DNA from: Eggerthellaceae bacterium
GTDB lineage: Bacteria; Actinomycetota; Coriobacteriia; Coriobacteriales; Eggerthellaceae
DNA: 64,000 nt
Assembly (NCBI GenBank): GCA_030524475.1
Contig: JAUNGO010000001.1
Coordinates: 42,120 to 106,119, forward strand
Direction: 5' to 3'
The translations under genes and the position numbers were made by a program. Below are positions 43,024 through 50,529 of the stretch, piece after piece (the stretch's first letter is position 1; each line of letters opens with the position of its first letter). Under the pieces are notes generated by a model. It was not told where the DNA came from. It saw only the letters and a list, made by a program, of their open reading frames with translations, and did not search any database.

Positions 43024-43868
43024 CAGCCATGACCGATGCGAGCATGAAGGCTCGCGTGAAGAACCTCGCCCAGCAAACGGGTCTCTCTCCTCAGATCGTC
43101 CTTCAAATGCATCTTTTGGAGAGGCTTCTGGAGCGGTTCTCGAAGAGCCGCTACGCGAACAACGTCGTCCTGAAGGGCGGTATGCTCATCGCCTCCATGG
43201 CTGGCATCGCCCAGCGCACCACCATGGACATGGATACCACGGTAACAGGGATGCCGGTGGACGAGGAACACGTGCGCAAGATATTCGAAGAGGTGTGCTC
43301 GCTTTCGGGGGTCGACCCCATCTCGTTCGAGCTCTCGCGCATAGAACCCATCCGCGAGGAGGACGAGTATCCCGGCTTTCGGGTTCATGTTGCCGCCCAA
43401 TTCGGCAAGGTGCGCGCTTCCCTTAAGGTCGATATAACGACAGGCGACTCGCTCGTCCCAGGGGCGCTGACATACCCCTATTCGCCTATCCTTGGAGGTG
43501 ACAATATACCCGCCCTCTCCTACGCGCCCGAGACGGTTCTGGCAGAGAAGTTCGAGACCATCATCCGGCGCGGCGAGCTCAACGGACGCGCTCGGGATTT
43601 CTACGATGTGGTCCTAATGACAAGGCTCTACCACGACTCCCTCGACTGGGAAGCGCTCGCCGACGCCATACGGGCCACCTCACAGAGAAGAGGCACCGAG
43701 CAGGCACTCCGCTCTTGGCAAGAGACGCTGAGTGCCGTTCGCTCCTCCCCTTACATCAACGAGACGATATGGGCACCTTATGCTAAGGCGAATACCTATG
43801 CCGCAAGCGTCACCATAGACGACGTCGTTGACACCTGCATCTATATCGCCCAGCGCACCAGACTCTAG
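43020..43868 (+). CDS. abiEii: AbiEii-type nucleotidyltransferase toxin
   Basis: A 282-residue protein of the AbiEii/AbiGii nucleotidyltransferase family. The motif VLKGGMLIASM with the downstream acidic MDMDTT forms the GS-D-x-D-type catalytic site, and LAEKFETIIRRGELNGRARDFYD is the family's second signature. The GTG start overlaps the antitoxin stop, nine bases after GGAGG. It is proposed to block growth by nucleotide transfer, for example to tRNA in relatives. A strong terminator ends the pair. Confidence 0.85.
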   Translation: MTAMTDASMKARVKNLAQQTGLSPQIVLQMHLLERLLERFSKSRYANNVVLKGGMLIASMAGIAQRTTMDMDTTVTGMPVDEEHVRKIFEEVCSLSGVDPISFELSRIEPIREEDEYPGFRVHVAAQFGKVRASLKVDITTGDSLVPGALTYPYSPILGGDNIPALSYAPETVLAEKFETIIRRGELNGRARDFYDVVLMTRLYHDSLDWEALADAIRATSQRRGTEQALRSWQETLSAVRSSPYINETIWAPYAKANTYAASVTIDDVVDTCIYIAQRTRL

Positions 43869-43897
43869 CGCAAGAAACGTCTTCAATGCACCAAAGA

Positions 43898-43922
43898 TGG
43901 CAAAGGGACTGGTCGTTTGCCA
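43898..43922. repeat. REP-like palindromic repeat, diverged copy 3
   Basis: TGGCAAAGGGACTGG continuing TCGTTTGCCA. The terminal pairs have changed together (TGAC/GTCA to TGGC/GCCA), so pairing is kept. Confidence 0.6.
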
Positions 43923-43975
43923 TAAACCGTAGATTAGCACGACGAAGGAGCGGGGCGTTCACCCTGGTCGTGCTG

Positions 43976-44011
43976 AAAGAGAAGGGCCGACGCTGCGACC
44001 CTTCTCTTTTT
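43976..44011 (+). terminator. Terminator of the abiE operon
   Basis: AAAGAGAAGGG and CCCTTCTCTTT around 12 bases, followed by TTTTTG. Confidence 0.88.
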
Positions 44012-44051
44012 GTGCCTCCCTGGCTATTTCACGCGGTTGCCGCGCGGCTGT

Positions 44052-46121
44052 TTAGTACAGCTTCGCTCCGGCGGGGATGCTGTCGTCGAGCATCAGGAGG
44101 TTCAGGCGTTCCTCGGTCTTGGGCTCGCCCGCGGGCGCGCCTTCGCCACTGGGCGCTGCCGTGCCCTCGGCCCCCTCGCCCGCGGCGCCCTCCGCCTTCA
44201 CCTGGTGCACAGCGGAAAGCAGCATACCGCAGCTGGCGACGCCCATCATCTTGCGCGGCGGCAGGTTGGTGATGGCCACCAACGTGCGCCCCACCAGGTC
44301 CTCCGGCTCGTAGTACGCGTGAATGCCCGACAGGATGGTGCGCTCGGTGCCCGTGCCGTCGTCGAGCGTGAATTGCAGCAGCTTCTTGGACTTCGGCACC
44401 GCCTCGCACTTGAGCACCTTCACCGCGCGGAAATCCGACTTGCTGAACGTGTCGAAGTCGACTTCCTCGGCGAACAGCGGCTCTACAACCACCTGCGAGA
44501 AGTCGAGCGTCGGCACCTTGTTCGGCGCATAGGGGCTGGCGGCGTTCCCGCCCGCGCCCGCGCCTTCCGCAGCCTGCGCACCCGCAGCCGCAGAACATGA
44601 CAAACGACCTGTCCCCTTGTCATTTTTCTCGGGCTTCATGTGGGGGAACAGCAGCACATCGCGAATGCTGGCGGAGTTCGTCAGCAGCATGACCACGCGG
44701 TCGATGCCGATGCCGATGCCGCCCGCGGGCGGCATGCCATACTCGAGCGCGCGCACGTAGTCCTCGTCGTATTCCATGGCCTCCTCGTCGCCGCCGGCCT
44801 TCTCGGCCATCTGCGCGGCGAAGCGCTCGGCCTGGTCAACCGGGTCGTTCAGCTCCGAGAACGCGTTGGCGTACTCGTGCCCCGCGATCACCAGCTCGAA
44901 GCGATGCGTCAGACGCGGCTCGTCCTCGAAGCGCTTGGCGAGCGGGCTCACCTCGATGGGGTAGTCGCACACGAACGTGGGGTTCACGATGGTGTCTTCG
45001 CCCAGCTCGTCGTAAATTTCCGCGATCAGCTTGCCGCTGGTCCACTCGGGCTTCACCTCGATGCCGCGCGAGCGCGCCTCGGCGGCCAGCTCCTCGGCGG
45101 GCGTGTCGATGGTCACCTTCCGCCCGAGCACCTCCGACACGATGTCGGACATGGAGCGGCTCGCCCACTCGCCCGAAAGGTCGATGGTCTTGCCCTGGTA
45201 CTCGATTTGCTCGGGGTTGCCCACCGCCGCGTTCGCCGCCTTGATGACGCCCTGCGCGAGCGCCTTCATGCCCTCGAGGTCGGAGTAGGCGCGGTATGCC
45301 TCCATGGTGGTGAACTCGGGGTTGTGTGTGAGGTCCATGCCCTCGTTGCGGAAGATGCGCCCGATCTCGAACACGCCCTCGAACCCGCCCACGAGCAGGC
45401 GCTTCAGGTGCAGCTCGGTGGCAATACGCAGGTAGCACTCCTGGTTGAGCGCGTTGAAATGCGTGATGAACGGCTTGGCCGTGGCGCCGCCCTGGATGGT
45501 TTGCAGGATGGGCGTTTCCACCTCCATGTAGCCGTCTTCCTCCATGTAGCGGCGGAAGGTCGACAAGATGGTCGAGCGCTTGCGGAAGGTGTCGCGCACG
45601 TTCTCGTTCGCGATGAGGTCGACGTAGCGCTGGCGGTAGCGCGTCTCTTTGTCGGAAAGGCCGTGGAACTTCTCGGGCAAGGGGCGCAGCGCCTTGGCAA
45701 GCAGCGCCACCTCGCGCGGGGCGATGGAAATTTGCCCGCGCTTGGTGCGCACCACCACGCCCTCGGCGTTCACGATGTCGCCCACGTCGAGCTTGCGCAG
45801 AAGCTCCCACGAGGCTTCAGGCACGTCGTTGATGCGGCAGAACAGCTGGATTTCGCCCGTGGCGTCGCGCAGCACGATGAACATGATCTTGCCCTGGCCG
45901 CGCTTGGCGACGATGCGCCCGCCGACCTTCACCACGTCGGTCGTCTCCGCCTCGTTGGGCAAGTCGACGTACGCGGCCTCGATGTCGGCGGCGTAGTTGC
46001 GCACCTCGGAGTGCTCAGGGTAGGGGTTTGTGCCCTCGGCCATGTACGCCTCGCGCTTGGCCATGCGCAGCGCGCGCTCGTCGTTGAGAAGCTCAGGTGA
46101 CAGCTCAGTGTTGTCGCTCAT
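44052..46121 (-). CDS. lysS: Lysyl-tRNA synthetase with a C-terminal tRNA-binding domain
   Basis: A 689-residue protein. Residues 1-497 are a complete class II LysRS: OB-fold anticodon domain, motif 2 FEIGRIFRNEGMDLTHNPEF, motif 3 GIGIGIDRVVMLL. Residues 545-645 add a Trbp111/MetRS-C-type tRNA-binding OB fold (SKSDFRAVKVLKCE, LSGIHAYYEPEDLVGR), followed by an Ala/Gly/Glu-rich insert and LNLLMLDDSIPAGAKLY. The two parts are joined by residues about 500-508 (NDKGTGRLS), encoded by a REP element in frame. AAGGACTTCCTT precedes the ATG. It charges tRNA-Lys; the extra domain should raise tRNA affinity. Confidence 0.95.
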   Translation of the reverse strand: MSDNTELSPELLNDERALRMAKREAYMAEGTNPYPEHSEVRNYAADIEAAYVDLPNEAETTDVVKVGGRIVAKRGQGKIMFIVLRDATGEIQLFCRINDVPEASWELLRKLDVGDIVNAEGVVVRTKRGQISIAPREVALLAKALRPLPEKFHGLSDKETRYRQRYVDLIANENVRDTFRKRSTILSTFRRYMEEDGYMEVETPILQTIQGGATAKPFITHFNALNQECYLRIATELHLKRLLVGGFEGVFEIGRIFRNEGMDLTHNPEFTTMEAYRAYSDLEGMKALAQGVIKAANAAVGNPEQIEYQGKTIDLSGEWASRSMSDIVSEVLGRKVTIDTPAEELAAEARSRGIEVKPEWTSGKLIAEIYDELGEDTIVNPTFVCDYPIEVSPLAKRFEDEPRLTHRFELVIAGHEYANAFSELNDPVDQAERFAAQMAEKAGGDEEAMEYDEDYVRALEYGMPPAGGIGIGIDRVVMLLTNSASIRDVLLFPHMKPEKNDKGTGRLSCSAAAGAQAAEGAGAGGNAASPYAPNKVPTLDFSQVVVEPLFAEEVDFDTFSKSDFRAVKVLKCEAVPKSKKLLQFTLDDGTGTERTILSGIHAYYEPEDLVGRTLVAITNLPPRKMMGVASCGMLLSAVHQVKAEGAAGEGAEGTAAPSGEGAPAGEPKTEERLNLLMLDDSIPAGAKLY
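44598..44622. repeat. REP-like palindromic repeat inside lysS, copy 4
   Basis: TGACAAACGACCTGTCCC continuing CTTGTCA, the exact consensus unit, lies in frame in the lysS coding sequence between the catalytic and tRNA-binding domains. It encodes DKGTGRLS. Confidence 0.8.
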
Positions 46122-46151
46122 AAGGAAGTCCTTGAATACTTGAATTACAGG

Positions 46152-46310
46152 TCGTTCGTAACGTCAGCGAGAAGCGCTGGCGTGCCCCGAATTGCCGTGA
46201 AAGCGCGAGGAAGCGTACTTTGGTACGCGACGAGCGCTTGGAGCGGCAAAGCGGGGTGCGCCAGCGCTTCGCAGCGTCGGCAGGTCCGTTCGTCCCGCCA
46301 GGGCGAACGG
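46152..46310 (-). repeat. Long structured intergenic element, copy 2
   Basis: Directly after the greA stop on the minus strand: a short hairpin (CCGTTCG/CGAACGG), CGACGCTGCG, a long hairpin with 12-bp outer arms (46171-46182 with 46259-46270) and tip GCGTAC-N4-GTACGC (46213-46228), then the 20-base flank TCGTTCGTAACGTCAGCGAG (plus-strand reading, 46152-46171). Flanks and tip equal those of copy 1 at 11029; the stems differ but remain paired. Confidence 0.7.
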
Positions 46311-46317
46311 AACCAAA

Positions 46318-46788
46318 TTAGTGCTCGATCTTCAAGATCTCCATCGTGATCTCTTTGCCCGTCGGGCCTGTGGTGTCGATGTGGTCGCCCTTCTTGTGGC
46401 CGAGCAGCGCCGCGCCCACCGGCGACTCGTTGGAGATCTTGCCCGACGCCACGTCGCTTTCCGCGCCGCCCACAATCGTGAACACGCGCTCGCGGCCGTT
46501 CATCACGACCGTCACCGTCGAGCCGATGTTCACCTTGCTCGAGCGCTTCGGGGTGTTCACCACGGTGGCCTCGGACAGGATGCGGCTGATCTCGGCAATG
46601 CGCGCCTCCATCATGCCCTGCTCGTTCTTCGCGTCGTCGTACTCGGAGTTCTCCGAAATGTCGCCGAACTCGCGCGCCACCTTGATGCGCTCGCCGATCT
46701 CGGCGCGCTTCTCGGTTTCGAGGTAGTGCAGCTCTTCCTCGAGCTTTTCGCGGCCCTCTTGCGTGAGGATGTAGTTGCTGTCAGCCAT
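46318..46788 (-). CDS. greA: Transcription elongation factor GreA
   Basis: A 156-residue GreA. The N-terminal coiled coil has LTQEGREKLEEELHYLE and the acidic tip ENSEYDDAKNEQ; the C-terminal FKBP-like domain ends with VGAALLGHKKGDHIDT. It rescues backtracked RNA polymerase by stimulating transcript cleavage. The start is placed eight bases after GAAAGGG. It precedes lysS on the same strand, as in many Gram-positive genomes, but a long structured element separates the two. Confidence 0.95.
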   Translation of the reverse strand: MADSNYILTQEGREKLEEELHYLETEKRAEIGERIKVAREFGDISENSEYDDAKNEQGMMEARIAEISRILSEATVVNTPKRSSKVNIGSTVTVVMNGRERVFTIVGGAESDVASGKISNESPVGAALLGHKKGDHIDTTGPTGKEITMEILKIEH

Positions 46789-46903
46789 GCGTCTGTACCC
46801 TTTCAACAAACGAGCACGCTTGGGTTCGCAAGCGTGCCGGATTCACAAAACCGTATGAAAACGCCGGGCCGTCCGATCGGGCAGCCCGACGCCGTTGTCG
46901 CGC

Positions 46904-47173
46904 CTATTCCTCGGGCGTTTCGGCCTTCTTCACAACCTTCTTGACGACCTTCTTCTTGGGAGCGGGCTCCTCCTCGACGACCTCGATAACTTCCTCGTCG
47001 TCGGCGGCCTCCTCGACCTTCTTTTCCTCGCCGTCTTCCATGCCCTTGCGCAGGTTCTTCACCGTTTTGCCCAGCGCGCTACCGAGTTTTGGAAGGTTCT
47101 TCGGGCCGAAGATAAGCAAGATAACCACGAGAATGATAAGAAGCTCGGGCACGCCCATTCCCAAAATTTTCAT
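46904..47173 (-). CDS. tatA: Sec-independent translocase component TatA/TatE
   Basis: An 89-residue protein with one N-terminal membrane helix (GVPELLIILVVILLIFG), the hinge FGPKNLPKLGSALG and an amphipathic helix, followed by an acidic stretch and a Lys-rich end. TatA oligomers form the pore for folded Tat substrates, which here include the molybdoenzyme at 50529 and the Cys-rich binding lipoprotein. CGGAGGATATCGG precedes the ATG. Confidence 0.92.
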   Translation of the reverse strand: MKILGMGVPELLIILVVILLIFGPKNLPKLGSALGKTVKNLRKGMEDGEEKKVEEAADDEEVIEVVEEEPAPKKKVVKKVVKKAETPEE

Positions 47174-47456
47174 CCGATATCCTCCGTAAAGGCTCAAGCG
47201 GGGGCATCGGCCGACGCCTGCTGCCTTGCCGCACGCCGCCGGCGCCCCGCGAAATATAACGCCCGAAAGAGTAGCACAACCGCACCTCATCGGCGAAATC
47301 CCCTACAAACAACACACGCAAAACCAGGTGCGCGGGCGCAAGCGGCGCGAAATTTCCCGCGCGCTTTCTCCGCCATGATGTATCATTCCCATATGAGGAT
47401 ATTTTCGATTCCCAAGGCGGGCGCAAGCGCCGCCCGAGGAGAAGGGACGAAACACC

Positions 47457-48848
47457 ATGCGAGACCATTCCCACCACATCGAGCTTTCGCGCGAAGAAGC
47501 CGTGCGGCAAATGCTTGAGCGCTGCCAGGCCGTCGGGTTCGGCACTGCGGTTGCGAACGCTGGAGAAGCCGCTGCGGAAAACGCCGTGAGCGACGGCGCG
47601 GGGCACGCCACCAACTCCTCCCGCGCCCCGCGCGTCGAGCACGTCCCGCTCACCAGCGCCTTCGGGCGCGTGCTCGCGCAGGACGTGCGCGCCAAAACCG
47701 ACATCCCCAACGCGCTCACCTGCTGCATGGACTCCATCGCTGTGCACTGGAGCGCGTTCGAGGGACTCGCCGGCGGGCAGCTGCCCGACACGAGCGCCTG
47801 GGTGCGCGGCGTCGACTGGCAGTTCGCCAACACCGGCGTCGCCATGCCGGCAGGCTTCGACACCGCCATCGTCATCGAGCACGTTGCGGTGTCCGTCGAC
47901 GAGCAGCGCGTGGAAATCGACGCCGCGCCCACGAAGCAGTACGCCGGCACGCGCGCGGCGGGCAGCCAGATGAAGCGCGGCAGCCTCGTTGTTCCGCGCG
48001 GCACGGTTGTCAGCGCCGACGCGGCGGCGCGCATCGCGGGCGCCGGATACAGCGCCGTCGACGTGCTTGCGCGCCCGCGCGTGGCGTTCATCCCCACCGG
48101 CAACGAACTTGTGCCCGCCAACCTCCCCTTCGCACAAAGCACGCCCGAGAAATACGCCGGCACGGGGCACGTGTTCGAGTCGAACAGCGTGGTGGTGCAG
48201 GGCAAAGTGGAGAAGTGGGGTGGCGAGTTCGTGCCGTTCGACATCGTGCCCGACGAGTACGACGCCATCAAGGCCGCCGTGGAACAGGCGGCGCGCGTGG
48301 CCGACATTATCGTGCTGAACGCGGGGTCTTCGAAAGGCTCCGACGACTGGTCGGTCGAGGTGCTCGAGGAGATGGGCGAGGTCATCTGCCACCAAACGAA
48401 CCATGGGCCGGGGCACCACAGCTCGTATGCGCTGGTGGGAGGCGTGCCCGTCGTGGGCATTTCAGGACCTGCAGGCGGCGCGTCGTTCACGCTCAACTTC
48501 TACCTGCGCCCCGTGATGCGCGCCTACCTGGGGCTTAACCCTGCGCCCGAGCGCATTCCCGCGCGCCTTGTGGCCGCTTTCCCGCCGAACCGCTTCGGCG
48601 GCCCGCAGCCGAAGAAGCTGCCCGGCGAGGCGCGCCCACCCGAGGCCACCGAACCCGGCAGCCAGTTCTTCTCCATTCGCTTCCTCACGCTGACGGCCGA
48701 GCCCGACGGCACGCTGGCGGCCACGCCCGTGCCTGGGCATCCCGGCAGCCCCGAGACGCAGCACGCCGACGCCTACTGCATGCTGCCCGCCGGCCCCGGC
48801 GTCGAGCCGCCCGACCCCGGCAGCATCATCTGGTGCGAGCTGCGATAA
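47457..48848 (+). CDS. moeA: MoeA-like molybdopterin molybdenumtransferase
   Basis: A 463-residue MoeA-family protein. The N-terminal part has LTSAFGRVLAQDVRAKTDIP and the Asp-containing CMDSIAVHW loop. The MoCF domain shows FIPTGNELV, ESNSVVV, LNAGSSKGSDDW and VVGISGPAGGA. MoeA inserts molybdate or tungstate into adenylated molybdopterin, which both the molybdoenzyme and the aldehyde oxidoreductase downstream require. The PxG-A loop is somewhat altered, so a tungsten-specific paralogue is possible. GAAGGGACGAAACACC precedes the ATG. Confidence 0.85.
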   Translation: MRDHSHHIELSREEAVRQMLERCQAVGFGTAVANAGEAAAENAVSDGAGHATNSSRAPRVEHVPLTSAFGRVLAQDVRAKTDIPNALTCCMDSIAVHWSAFEGLAGGQLPDTSAWVRGVDWQFANTGVAMPAGFDTAIVIEHVAVSVDEQRVEIDAAPTKQYAGTRAAGSQMKRGSLVVPRGTVVSADAAARIAGAGYSAVDVLARPRVAFIPTGNELVPANLPFAQSTPEKYAGTGHVFESNSVVVQGKVEKWGGEFVPFDIVPDEYDAIKAAVEQAARVADIIVLNAGSSKGSDDWSVEVLEEMGEVICHQTNHGPGHHSSYALVGGVPVVGISGPAGGASFTLNFYLRPVMRAYLGLNPAPERIPARLVAAFPPNRFGGPQPKKLPGEARPPEATEPGSQFFSIRFLTLTAEPDGTLAATPVPGHPGSPETQHADAYCMLPAGPGVEPPDPGSIIWCELR

Positions 48849-48866
48849 GAAGCCGCGACAAGCAAA

Positions 48867-48899
48867 AACGCGGGGCTGCGCAATAGGCAACCCCGCGTT
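48867..48899 (+). terminator. Terminator after moeA
   Basis: AACGCGGGG and CCCCGCGTT around a 15-base loop, 19 bases after the stop. Confidence 0.7.
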
Positions 48900-48921
48900 C
48901 GCCACCGCCGCAAAACGACCG

Positions 48922-48960
48922 GTGCCCTCGGGGAGCCGTTGTTGGCTCGCCCGAGGGCAC
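48922..48960. terminator. Second hairpin between moeA and the nrfD-like gene
   Basis: GTGCCCTCGGG and CCCGAGGGCAC with an inner GAGCC/GGCTC pair; a very stable stem between two convergent operons. Confidence 0.6.
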
Positions 48961-49034
48961 CTTCACATGGGGGAAGAAACGGATAGGTCTTCTTATTGCC
49001 TTGCGCCCTGTACAGCGCACAAGGCGCGGCGCTC

Positions 49035-49073
49035 CCCGCCCCCTGCTGCGAGCTGTTGCGCACAGGGGGCGGG
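49035..49073 (-). terminator. Hairpin after the NrfD-like gene
   Basis: CCCGCCCCCTG and CAGGGGGCGGG around 17 bases, 12 bases beyond the minus-strand stop. Confidence 0.65.
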
Positions 49074-49084
49074 AACCAGTTGCT

Positions 49085-49981
49085 TTACGCCCAGGGCACC
49101 ACCATGGTGATGGGCAGCGCCGCCAGCAGCACCAGCAAGCGCAGCACGAAGCCGCCGATCAGCACGCCGGCATCCGACGCGGCGCTGATCAGGTGAGCCT
49201 TGCGCGACTCCTCGAACTCGCGGGGGCTGAAGAACAAAAGCCACGTTTCCAGCGCCGTCGGAACCACCAGACCGACGCCCACCAGCAAGAACCAGAACGG
49301 CAGCAGGTACTCGCCCGCCAACAGGCTCATCACCGAGTTCCAGCCAGCCGGGCTTGCGTTGCTGGCCGTGATGAACATCAGGCTCGCGATTAGCGCCAGC
49401 TCAATGATGGGCAGGCAGAAGTGGAACTTCTTGAGCACGCCCACGCTGTTGAACTCCTCGGGGTGCTTGACGATGGCCGTCAGCAGCACCGACGCCATGC
49501 CGGTCGACACGGCCGACACCAGGAACAGCACCGGGAGCAGCGCGTTGTTCCACAGCGGGAACGTCTTGCACACGCCCAGCAAGCAGCCGGTGTACACGGC
49601 CACGCACACGCCGAGCACCGCGCCCACGATGTCGAGCCACTTCGGCACGTTGTGGCCCGTCAGGTCGAGCGCCGCCACGATGATCGCCACCACCGTGAAC
49701 GCGCCCAGGAACACGACGCCCCAGGTCATCACGGAGCCGAAGTTCGTCAGCAAAAACGCGAAGCGCAGCGGGTTGTGGAAGCCCGCCGTTGCGTCGAACA
49801 TCAGCAGCACCAGGCCGATGACAACCACCACGGGAGCGATCACGCGCCCGATGCGGATCATGTTCACGGCCTCGGGGTGGCGCCACCGCAGAAACGTCGA
49901 GGTGACGAACGCGCCGCCGCCCAAGCCGGCCAAAAACAGGTAGCACGCAATGATAACGCCCCAGATAGGTTCATACGTCAT
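49085..49981 (-). CDS. NrfD/PsrC-type membrane subunit
   Basis: About 298 residues with eight membrane helices, the NrfD/PsrC fold that carries electrons between menaquinone and an iron-sulfur subunit. The start at ATG 49981 lies eight bases after GAGG; a GTG three codons upstream overlaps the previous stop. It is the last gene of the operon molybdoenzyme, ferredoxin, membrane anchor, and links the enzyme to the quinone pool. Confidence 0.88.
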   Translation of the reverse strand: MTYEPIWGVIIACYLFLAGLGGGAFVTSTFLRWRHPEAVNMIRIGRVIAPVVVVIGLVLLMFDATAGFHNPLRFAFLLTNFGSVMTWGVVFLGAFTVVAIIVAALDLTGHNVPKWLDIVGAVLGVCVAVYTGCLLGVCKTFPLWNNALLPVLFLVSAVSTGMASVLLTAIVKHPEEFNSVGVLKKFHFCLPIIELALIASLMFITASNASPAGWNSVMSLLAGEYLLPFWFLLVGVGLVVPTALETWLLFFSPREFEESRKAHLISAASDAGVLIGGFVLRLLVLLAALPITMVVPWA

Positions 49982-49986
49982 CTCAA

Positions 49987-50529
49987 TCACCTCACGTAGA
50001 ATATCTTGGACTTGGTCAGATCACCCGCGATGGGCGCCGCGTGCGTGCGCGCGATCTCCTGGGAGATCTCGCTGTCGGGGTCGTCGAGGTCGCCGAAGAT
50101 GCGCGCGCCGGTCAGGCACGCGTCCACGCAGTTGCACGACTTCGTGCCCGACTCGTGCGCGGAAACCACGCAGAAGCGGCACTTGTCGACCGCGCCCGTC
50201 TGCGAGTTGCGCACGCGCACCTGGTAGGGGCACGCCGCCATGCAGTACAAGCAGCCGATGCAACGCCCCTGGTCAACGGCCACGATACCGTCGGCGCCGA
50301 TGTGCGCCGCGCCCGTGGGGCACACCGCCGCGCACGGCGCGTCCTCACAGTGCATGCACTGCAGCGGCACGTGCTCGACGGACACGCTGGGGTACGTCCC
50401 CTCTTCGCGCTCCTCGAAGCGAATGAAGTTCTCGTCGGGAAGAAGGCCGTTTTGGCGCTGGCACGCCACGCGGCACGCATAGCAGCCGATGCACTTCTTC
50501 GTGTTGATAAGCATTCCGTAGCGAGCCAT
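49987..50529 (-). CDS. DmsB/PsrB-type four-cluster ferredoxin subunit
   Basis: A 180-residue electron-transfer subunit. Four Cys clusters are visible: CIGCYACRVACQ, CMHCEDAPCAAVCP, CIGCLYCMAACP and the wide-spaced CRFCVVSAHESGTKSC with a later CVDAC. It passes electrons between the NrfD-type anchor and the molybdenum subunit. There is no signal peptide; it should be carried through the Tat system by its catalytic partner. The start overlaps the stop of the upstream gene (ATAATGG). Confidence 0.9.
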   Translation of the reverse strand: MARYGMLINTKKCIGCYACRVACQRQNGLLPDENFIRFEEREEGTYPSVSVEHVPLQCMHCEDAPCAAVCPTGAAHIGADGIVAVDQGRCIGCLYCMAACPYQVRVRNSQTGAVDKCRFCVVSAHESGTKSCNCVDACLTGARIFGDLDDPDSEISQEIARTHAAPIAGDLTKSKIFYVR

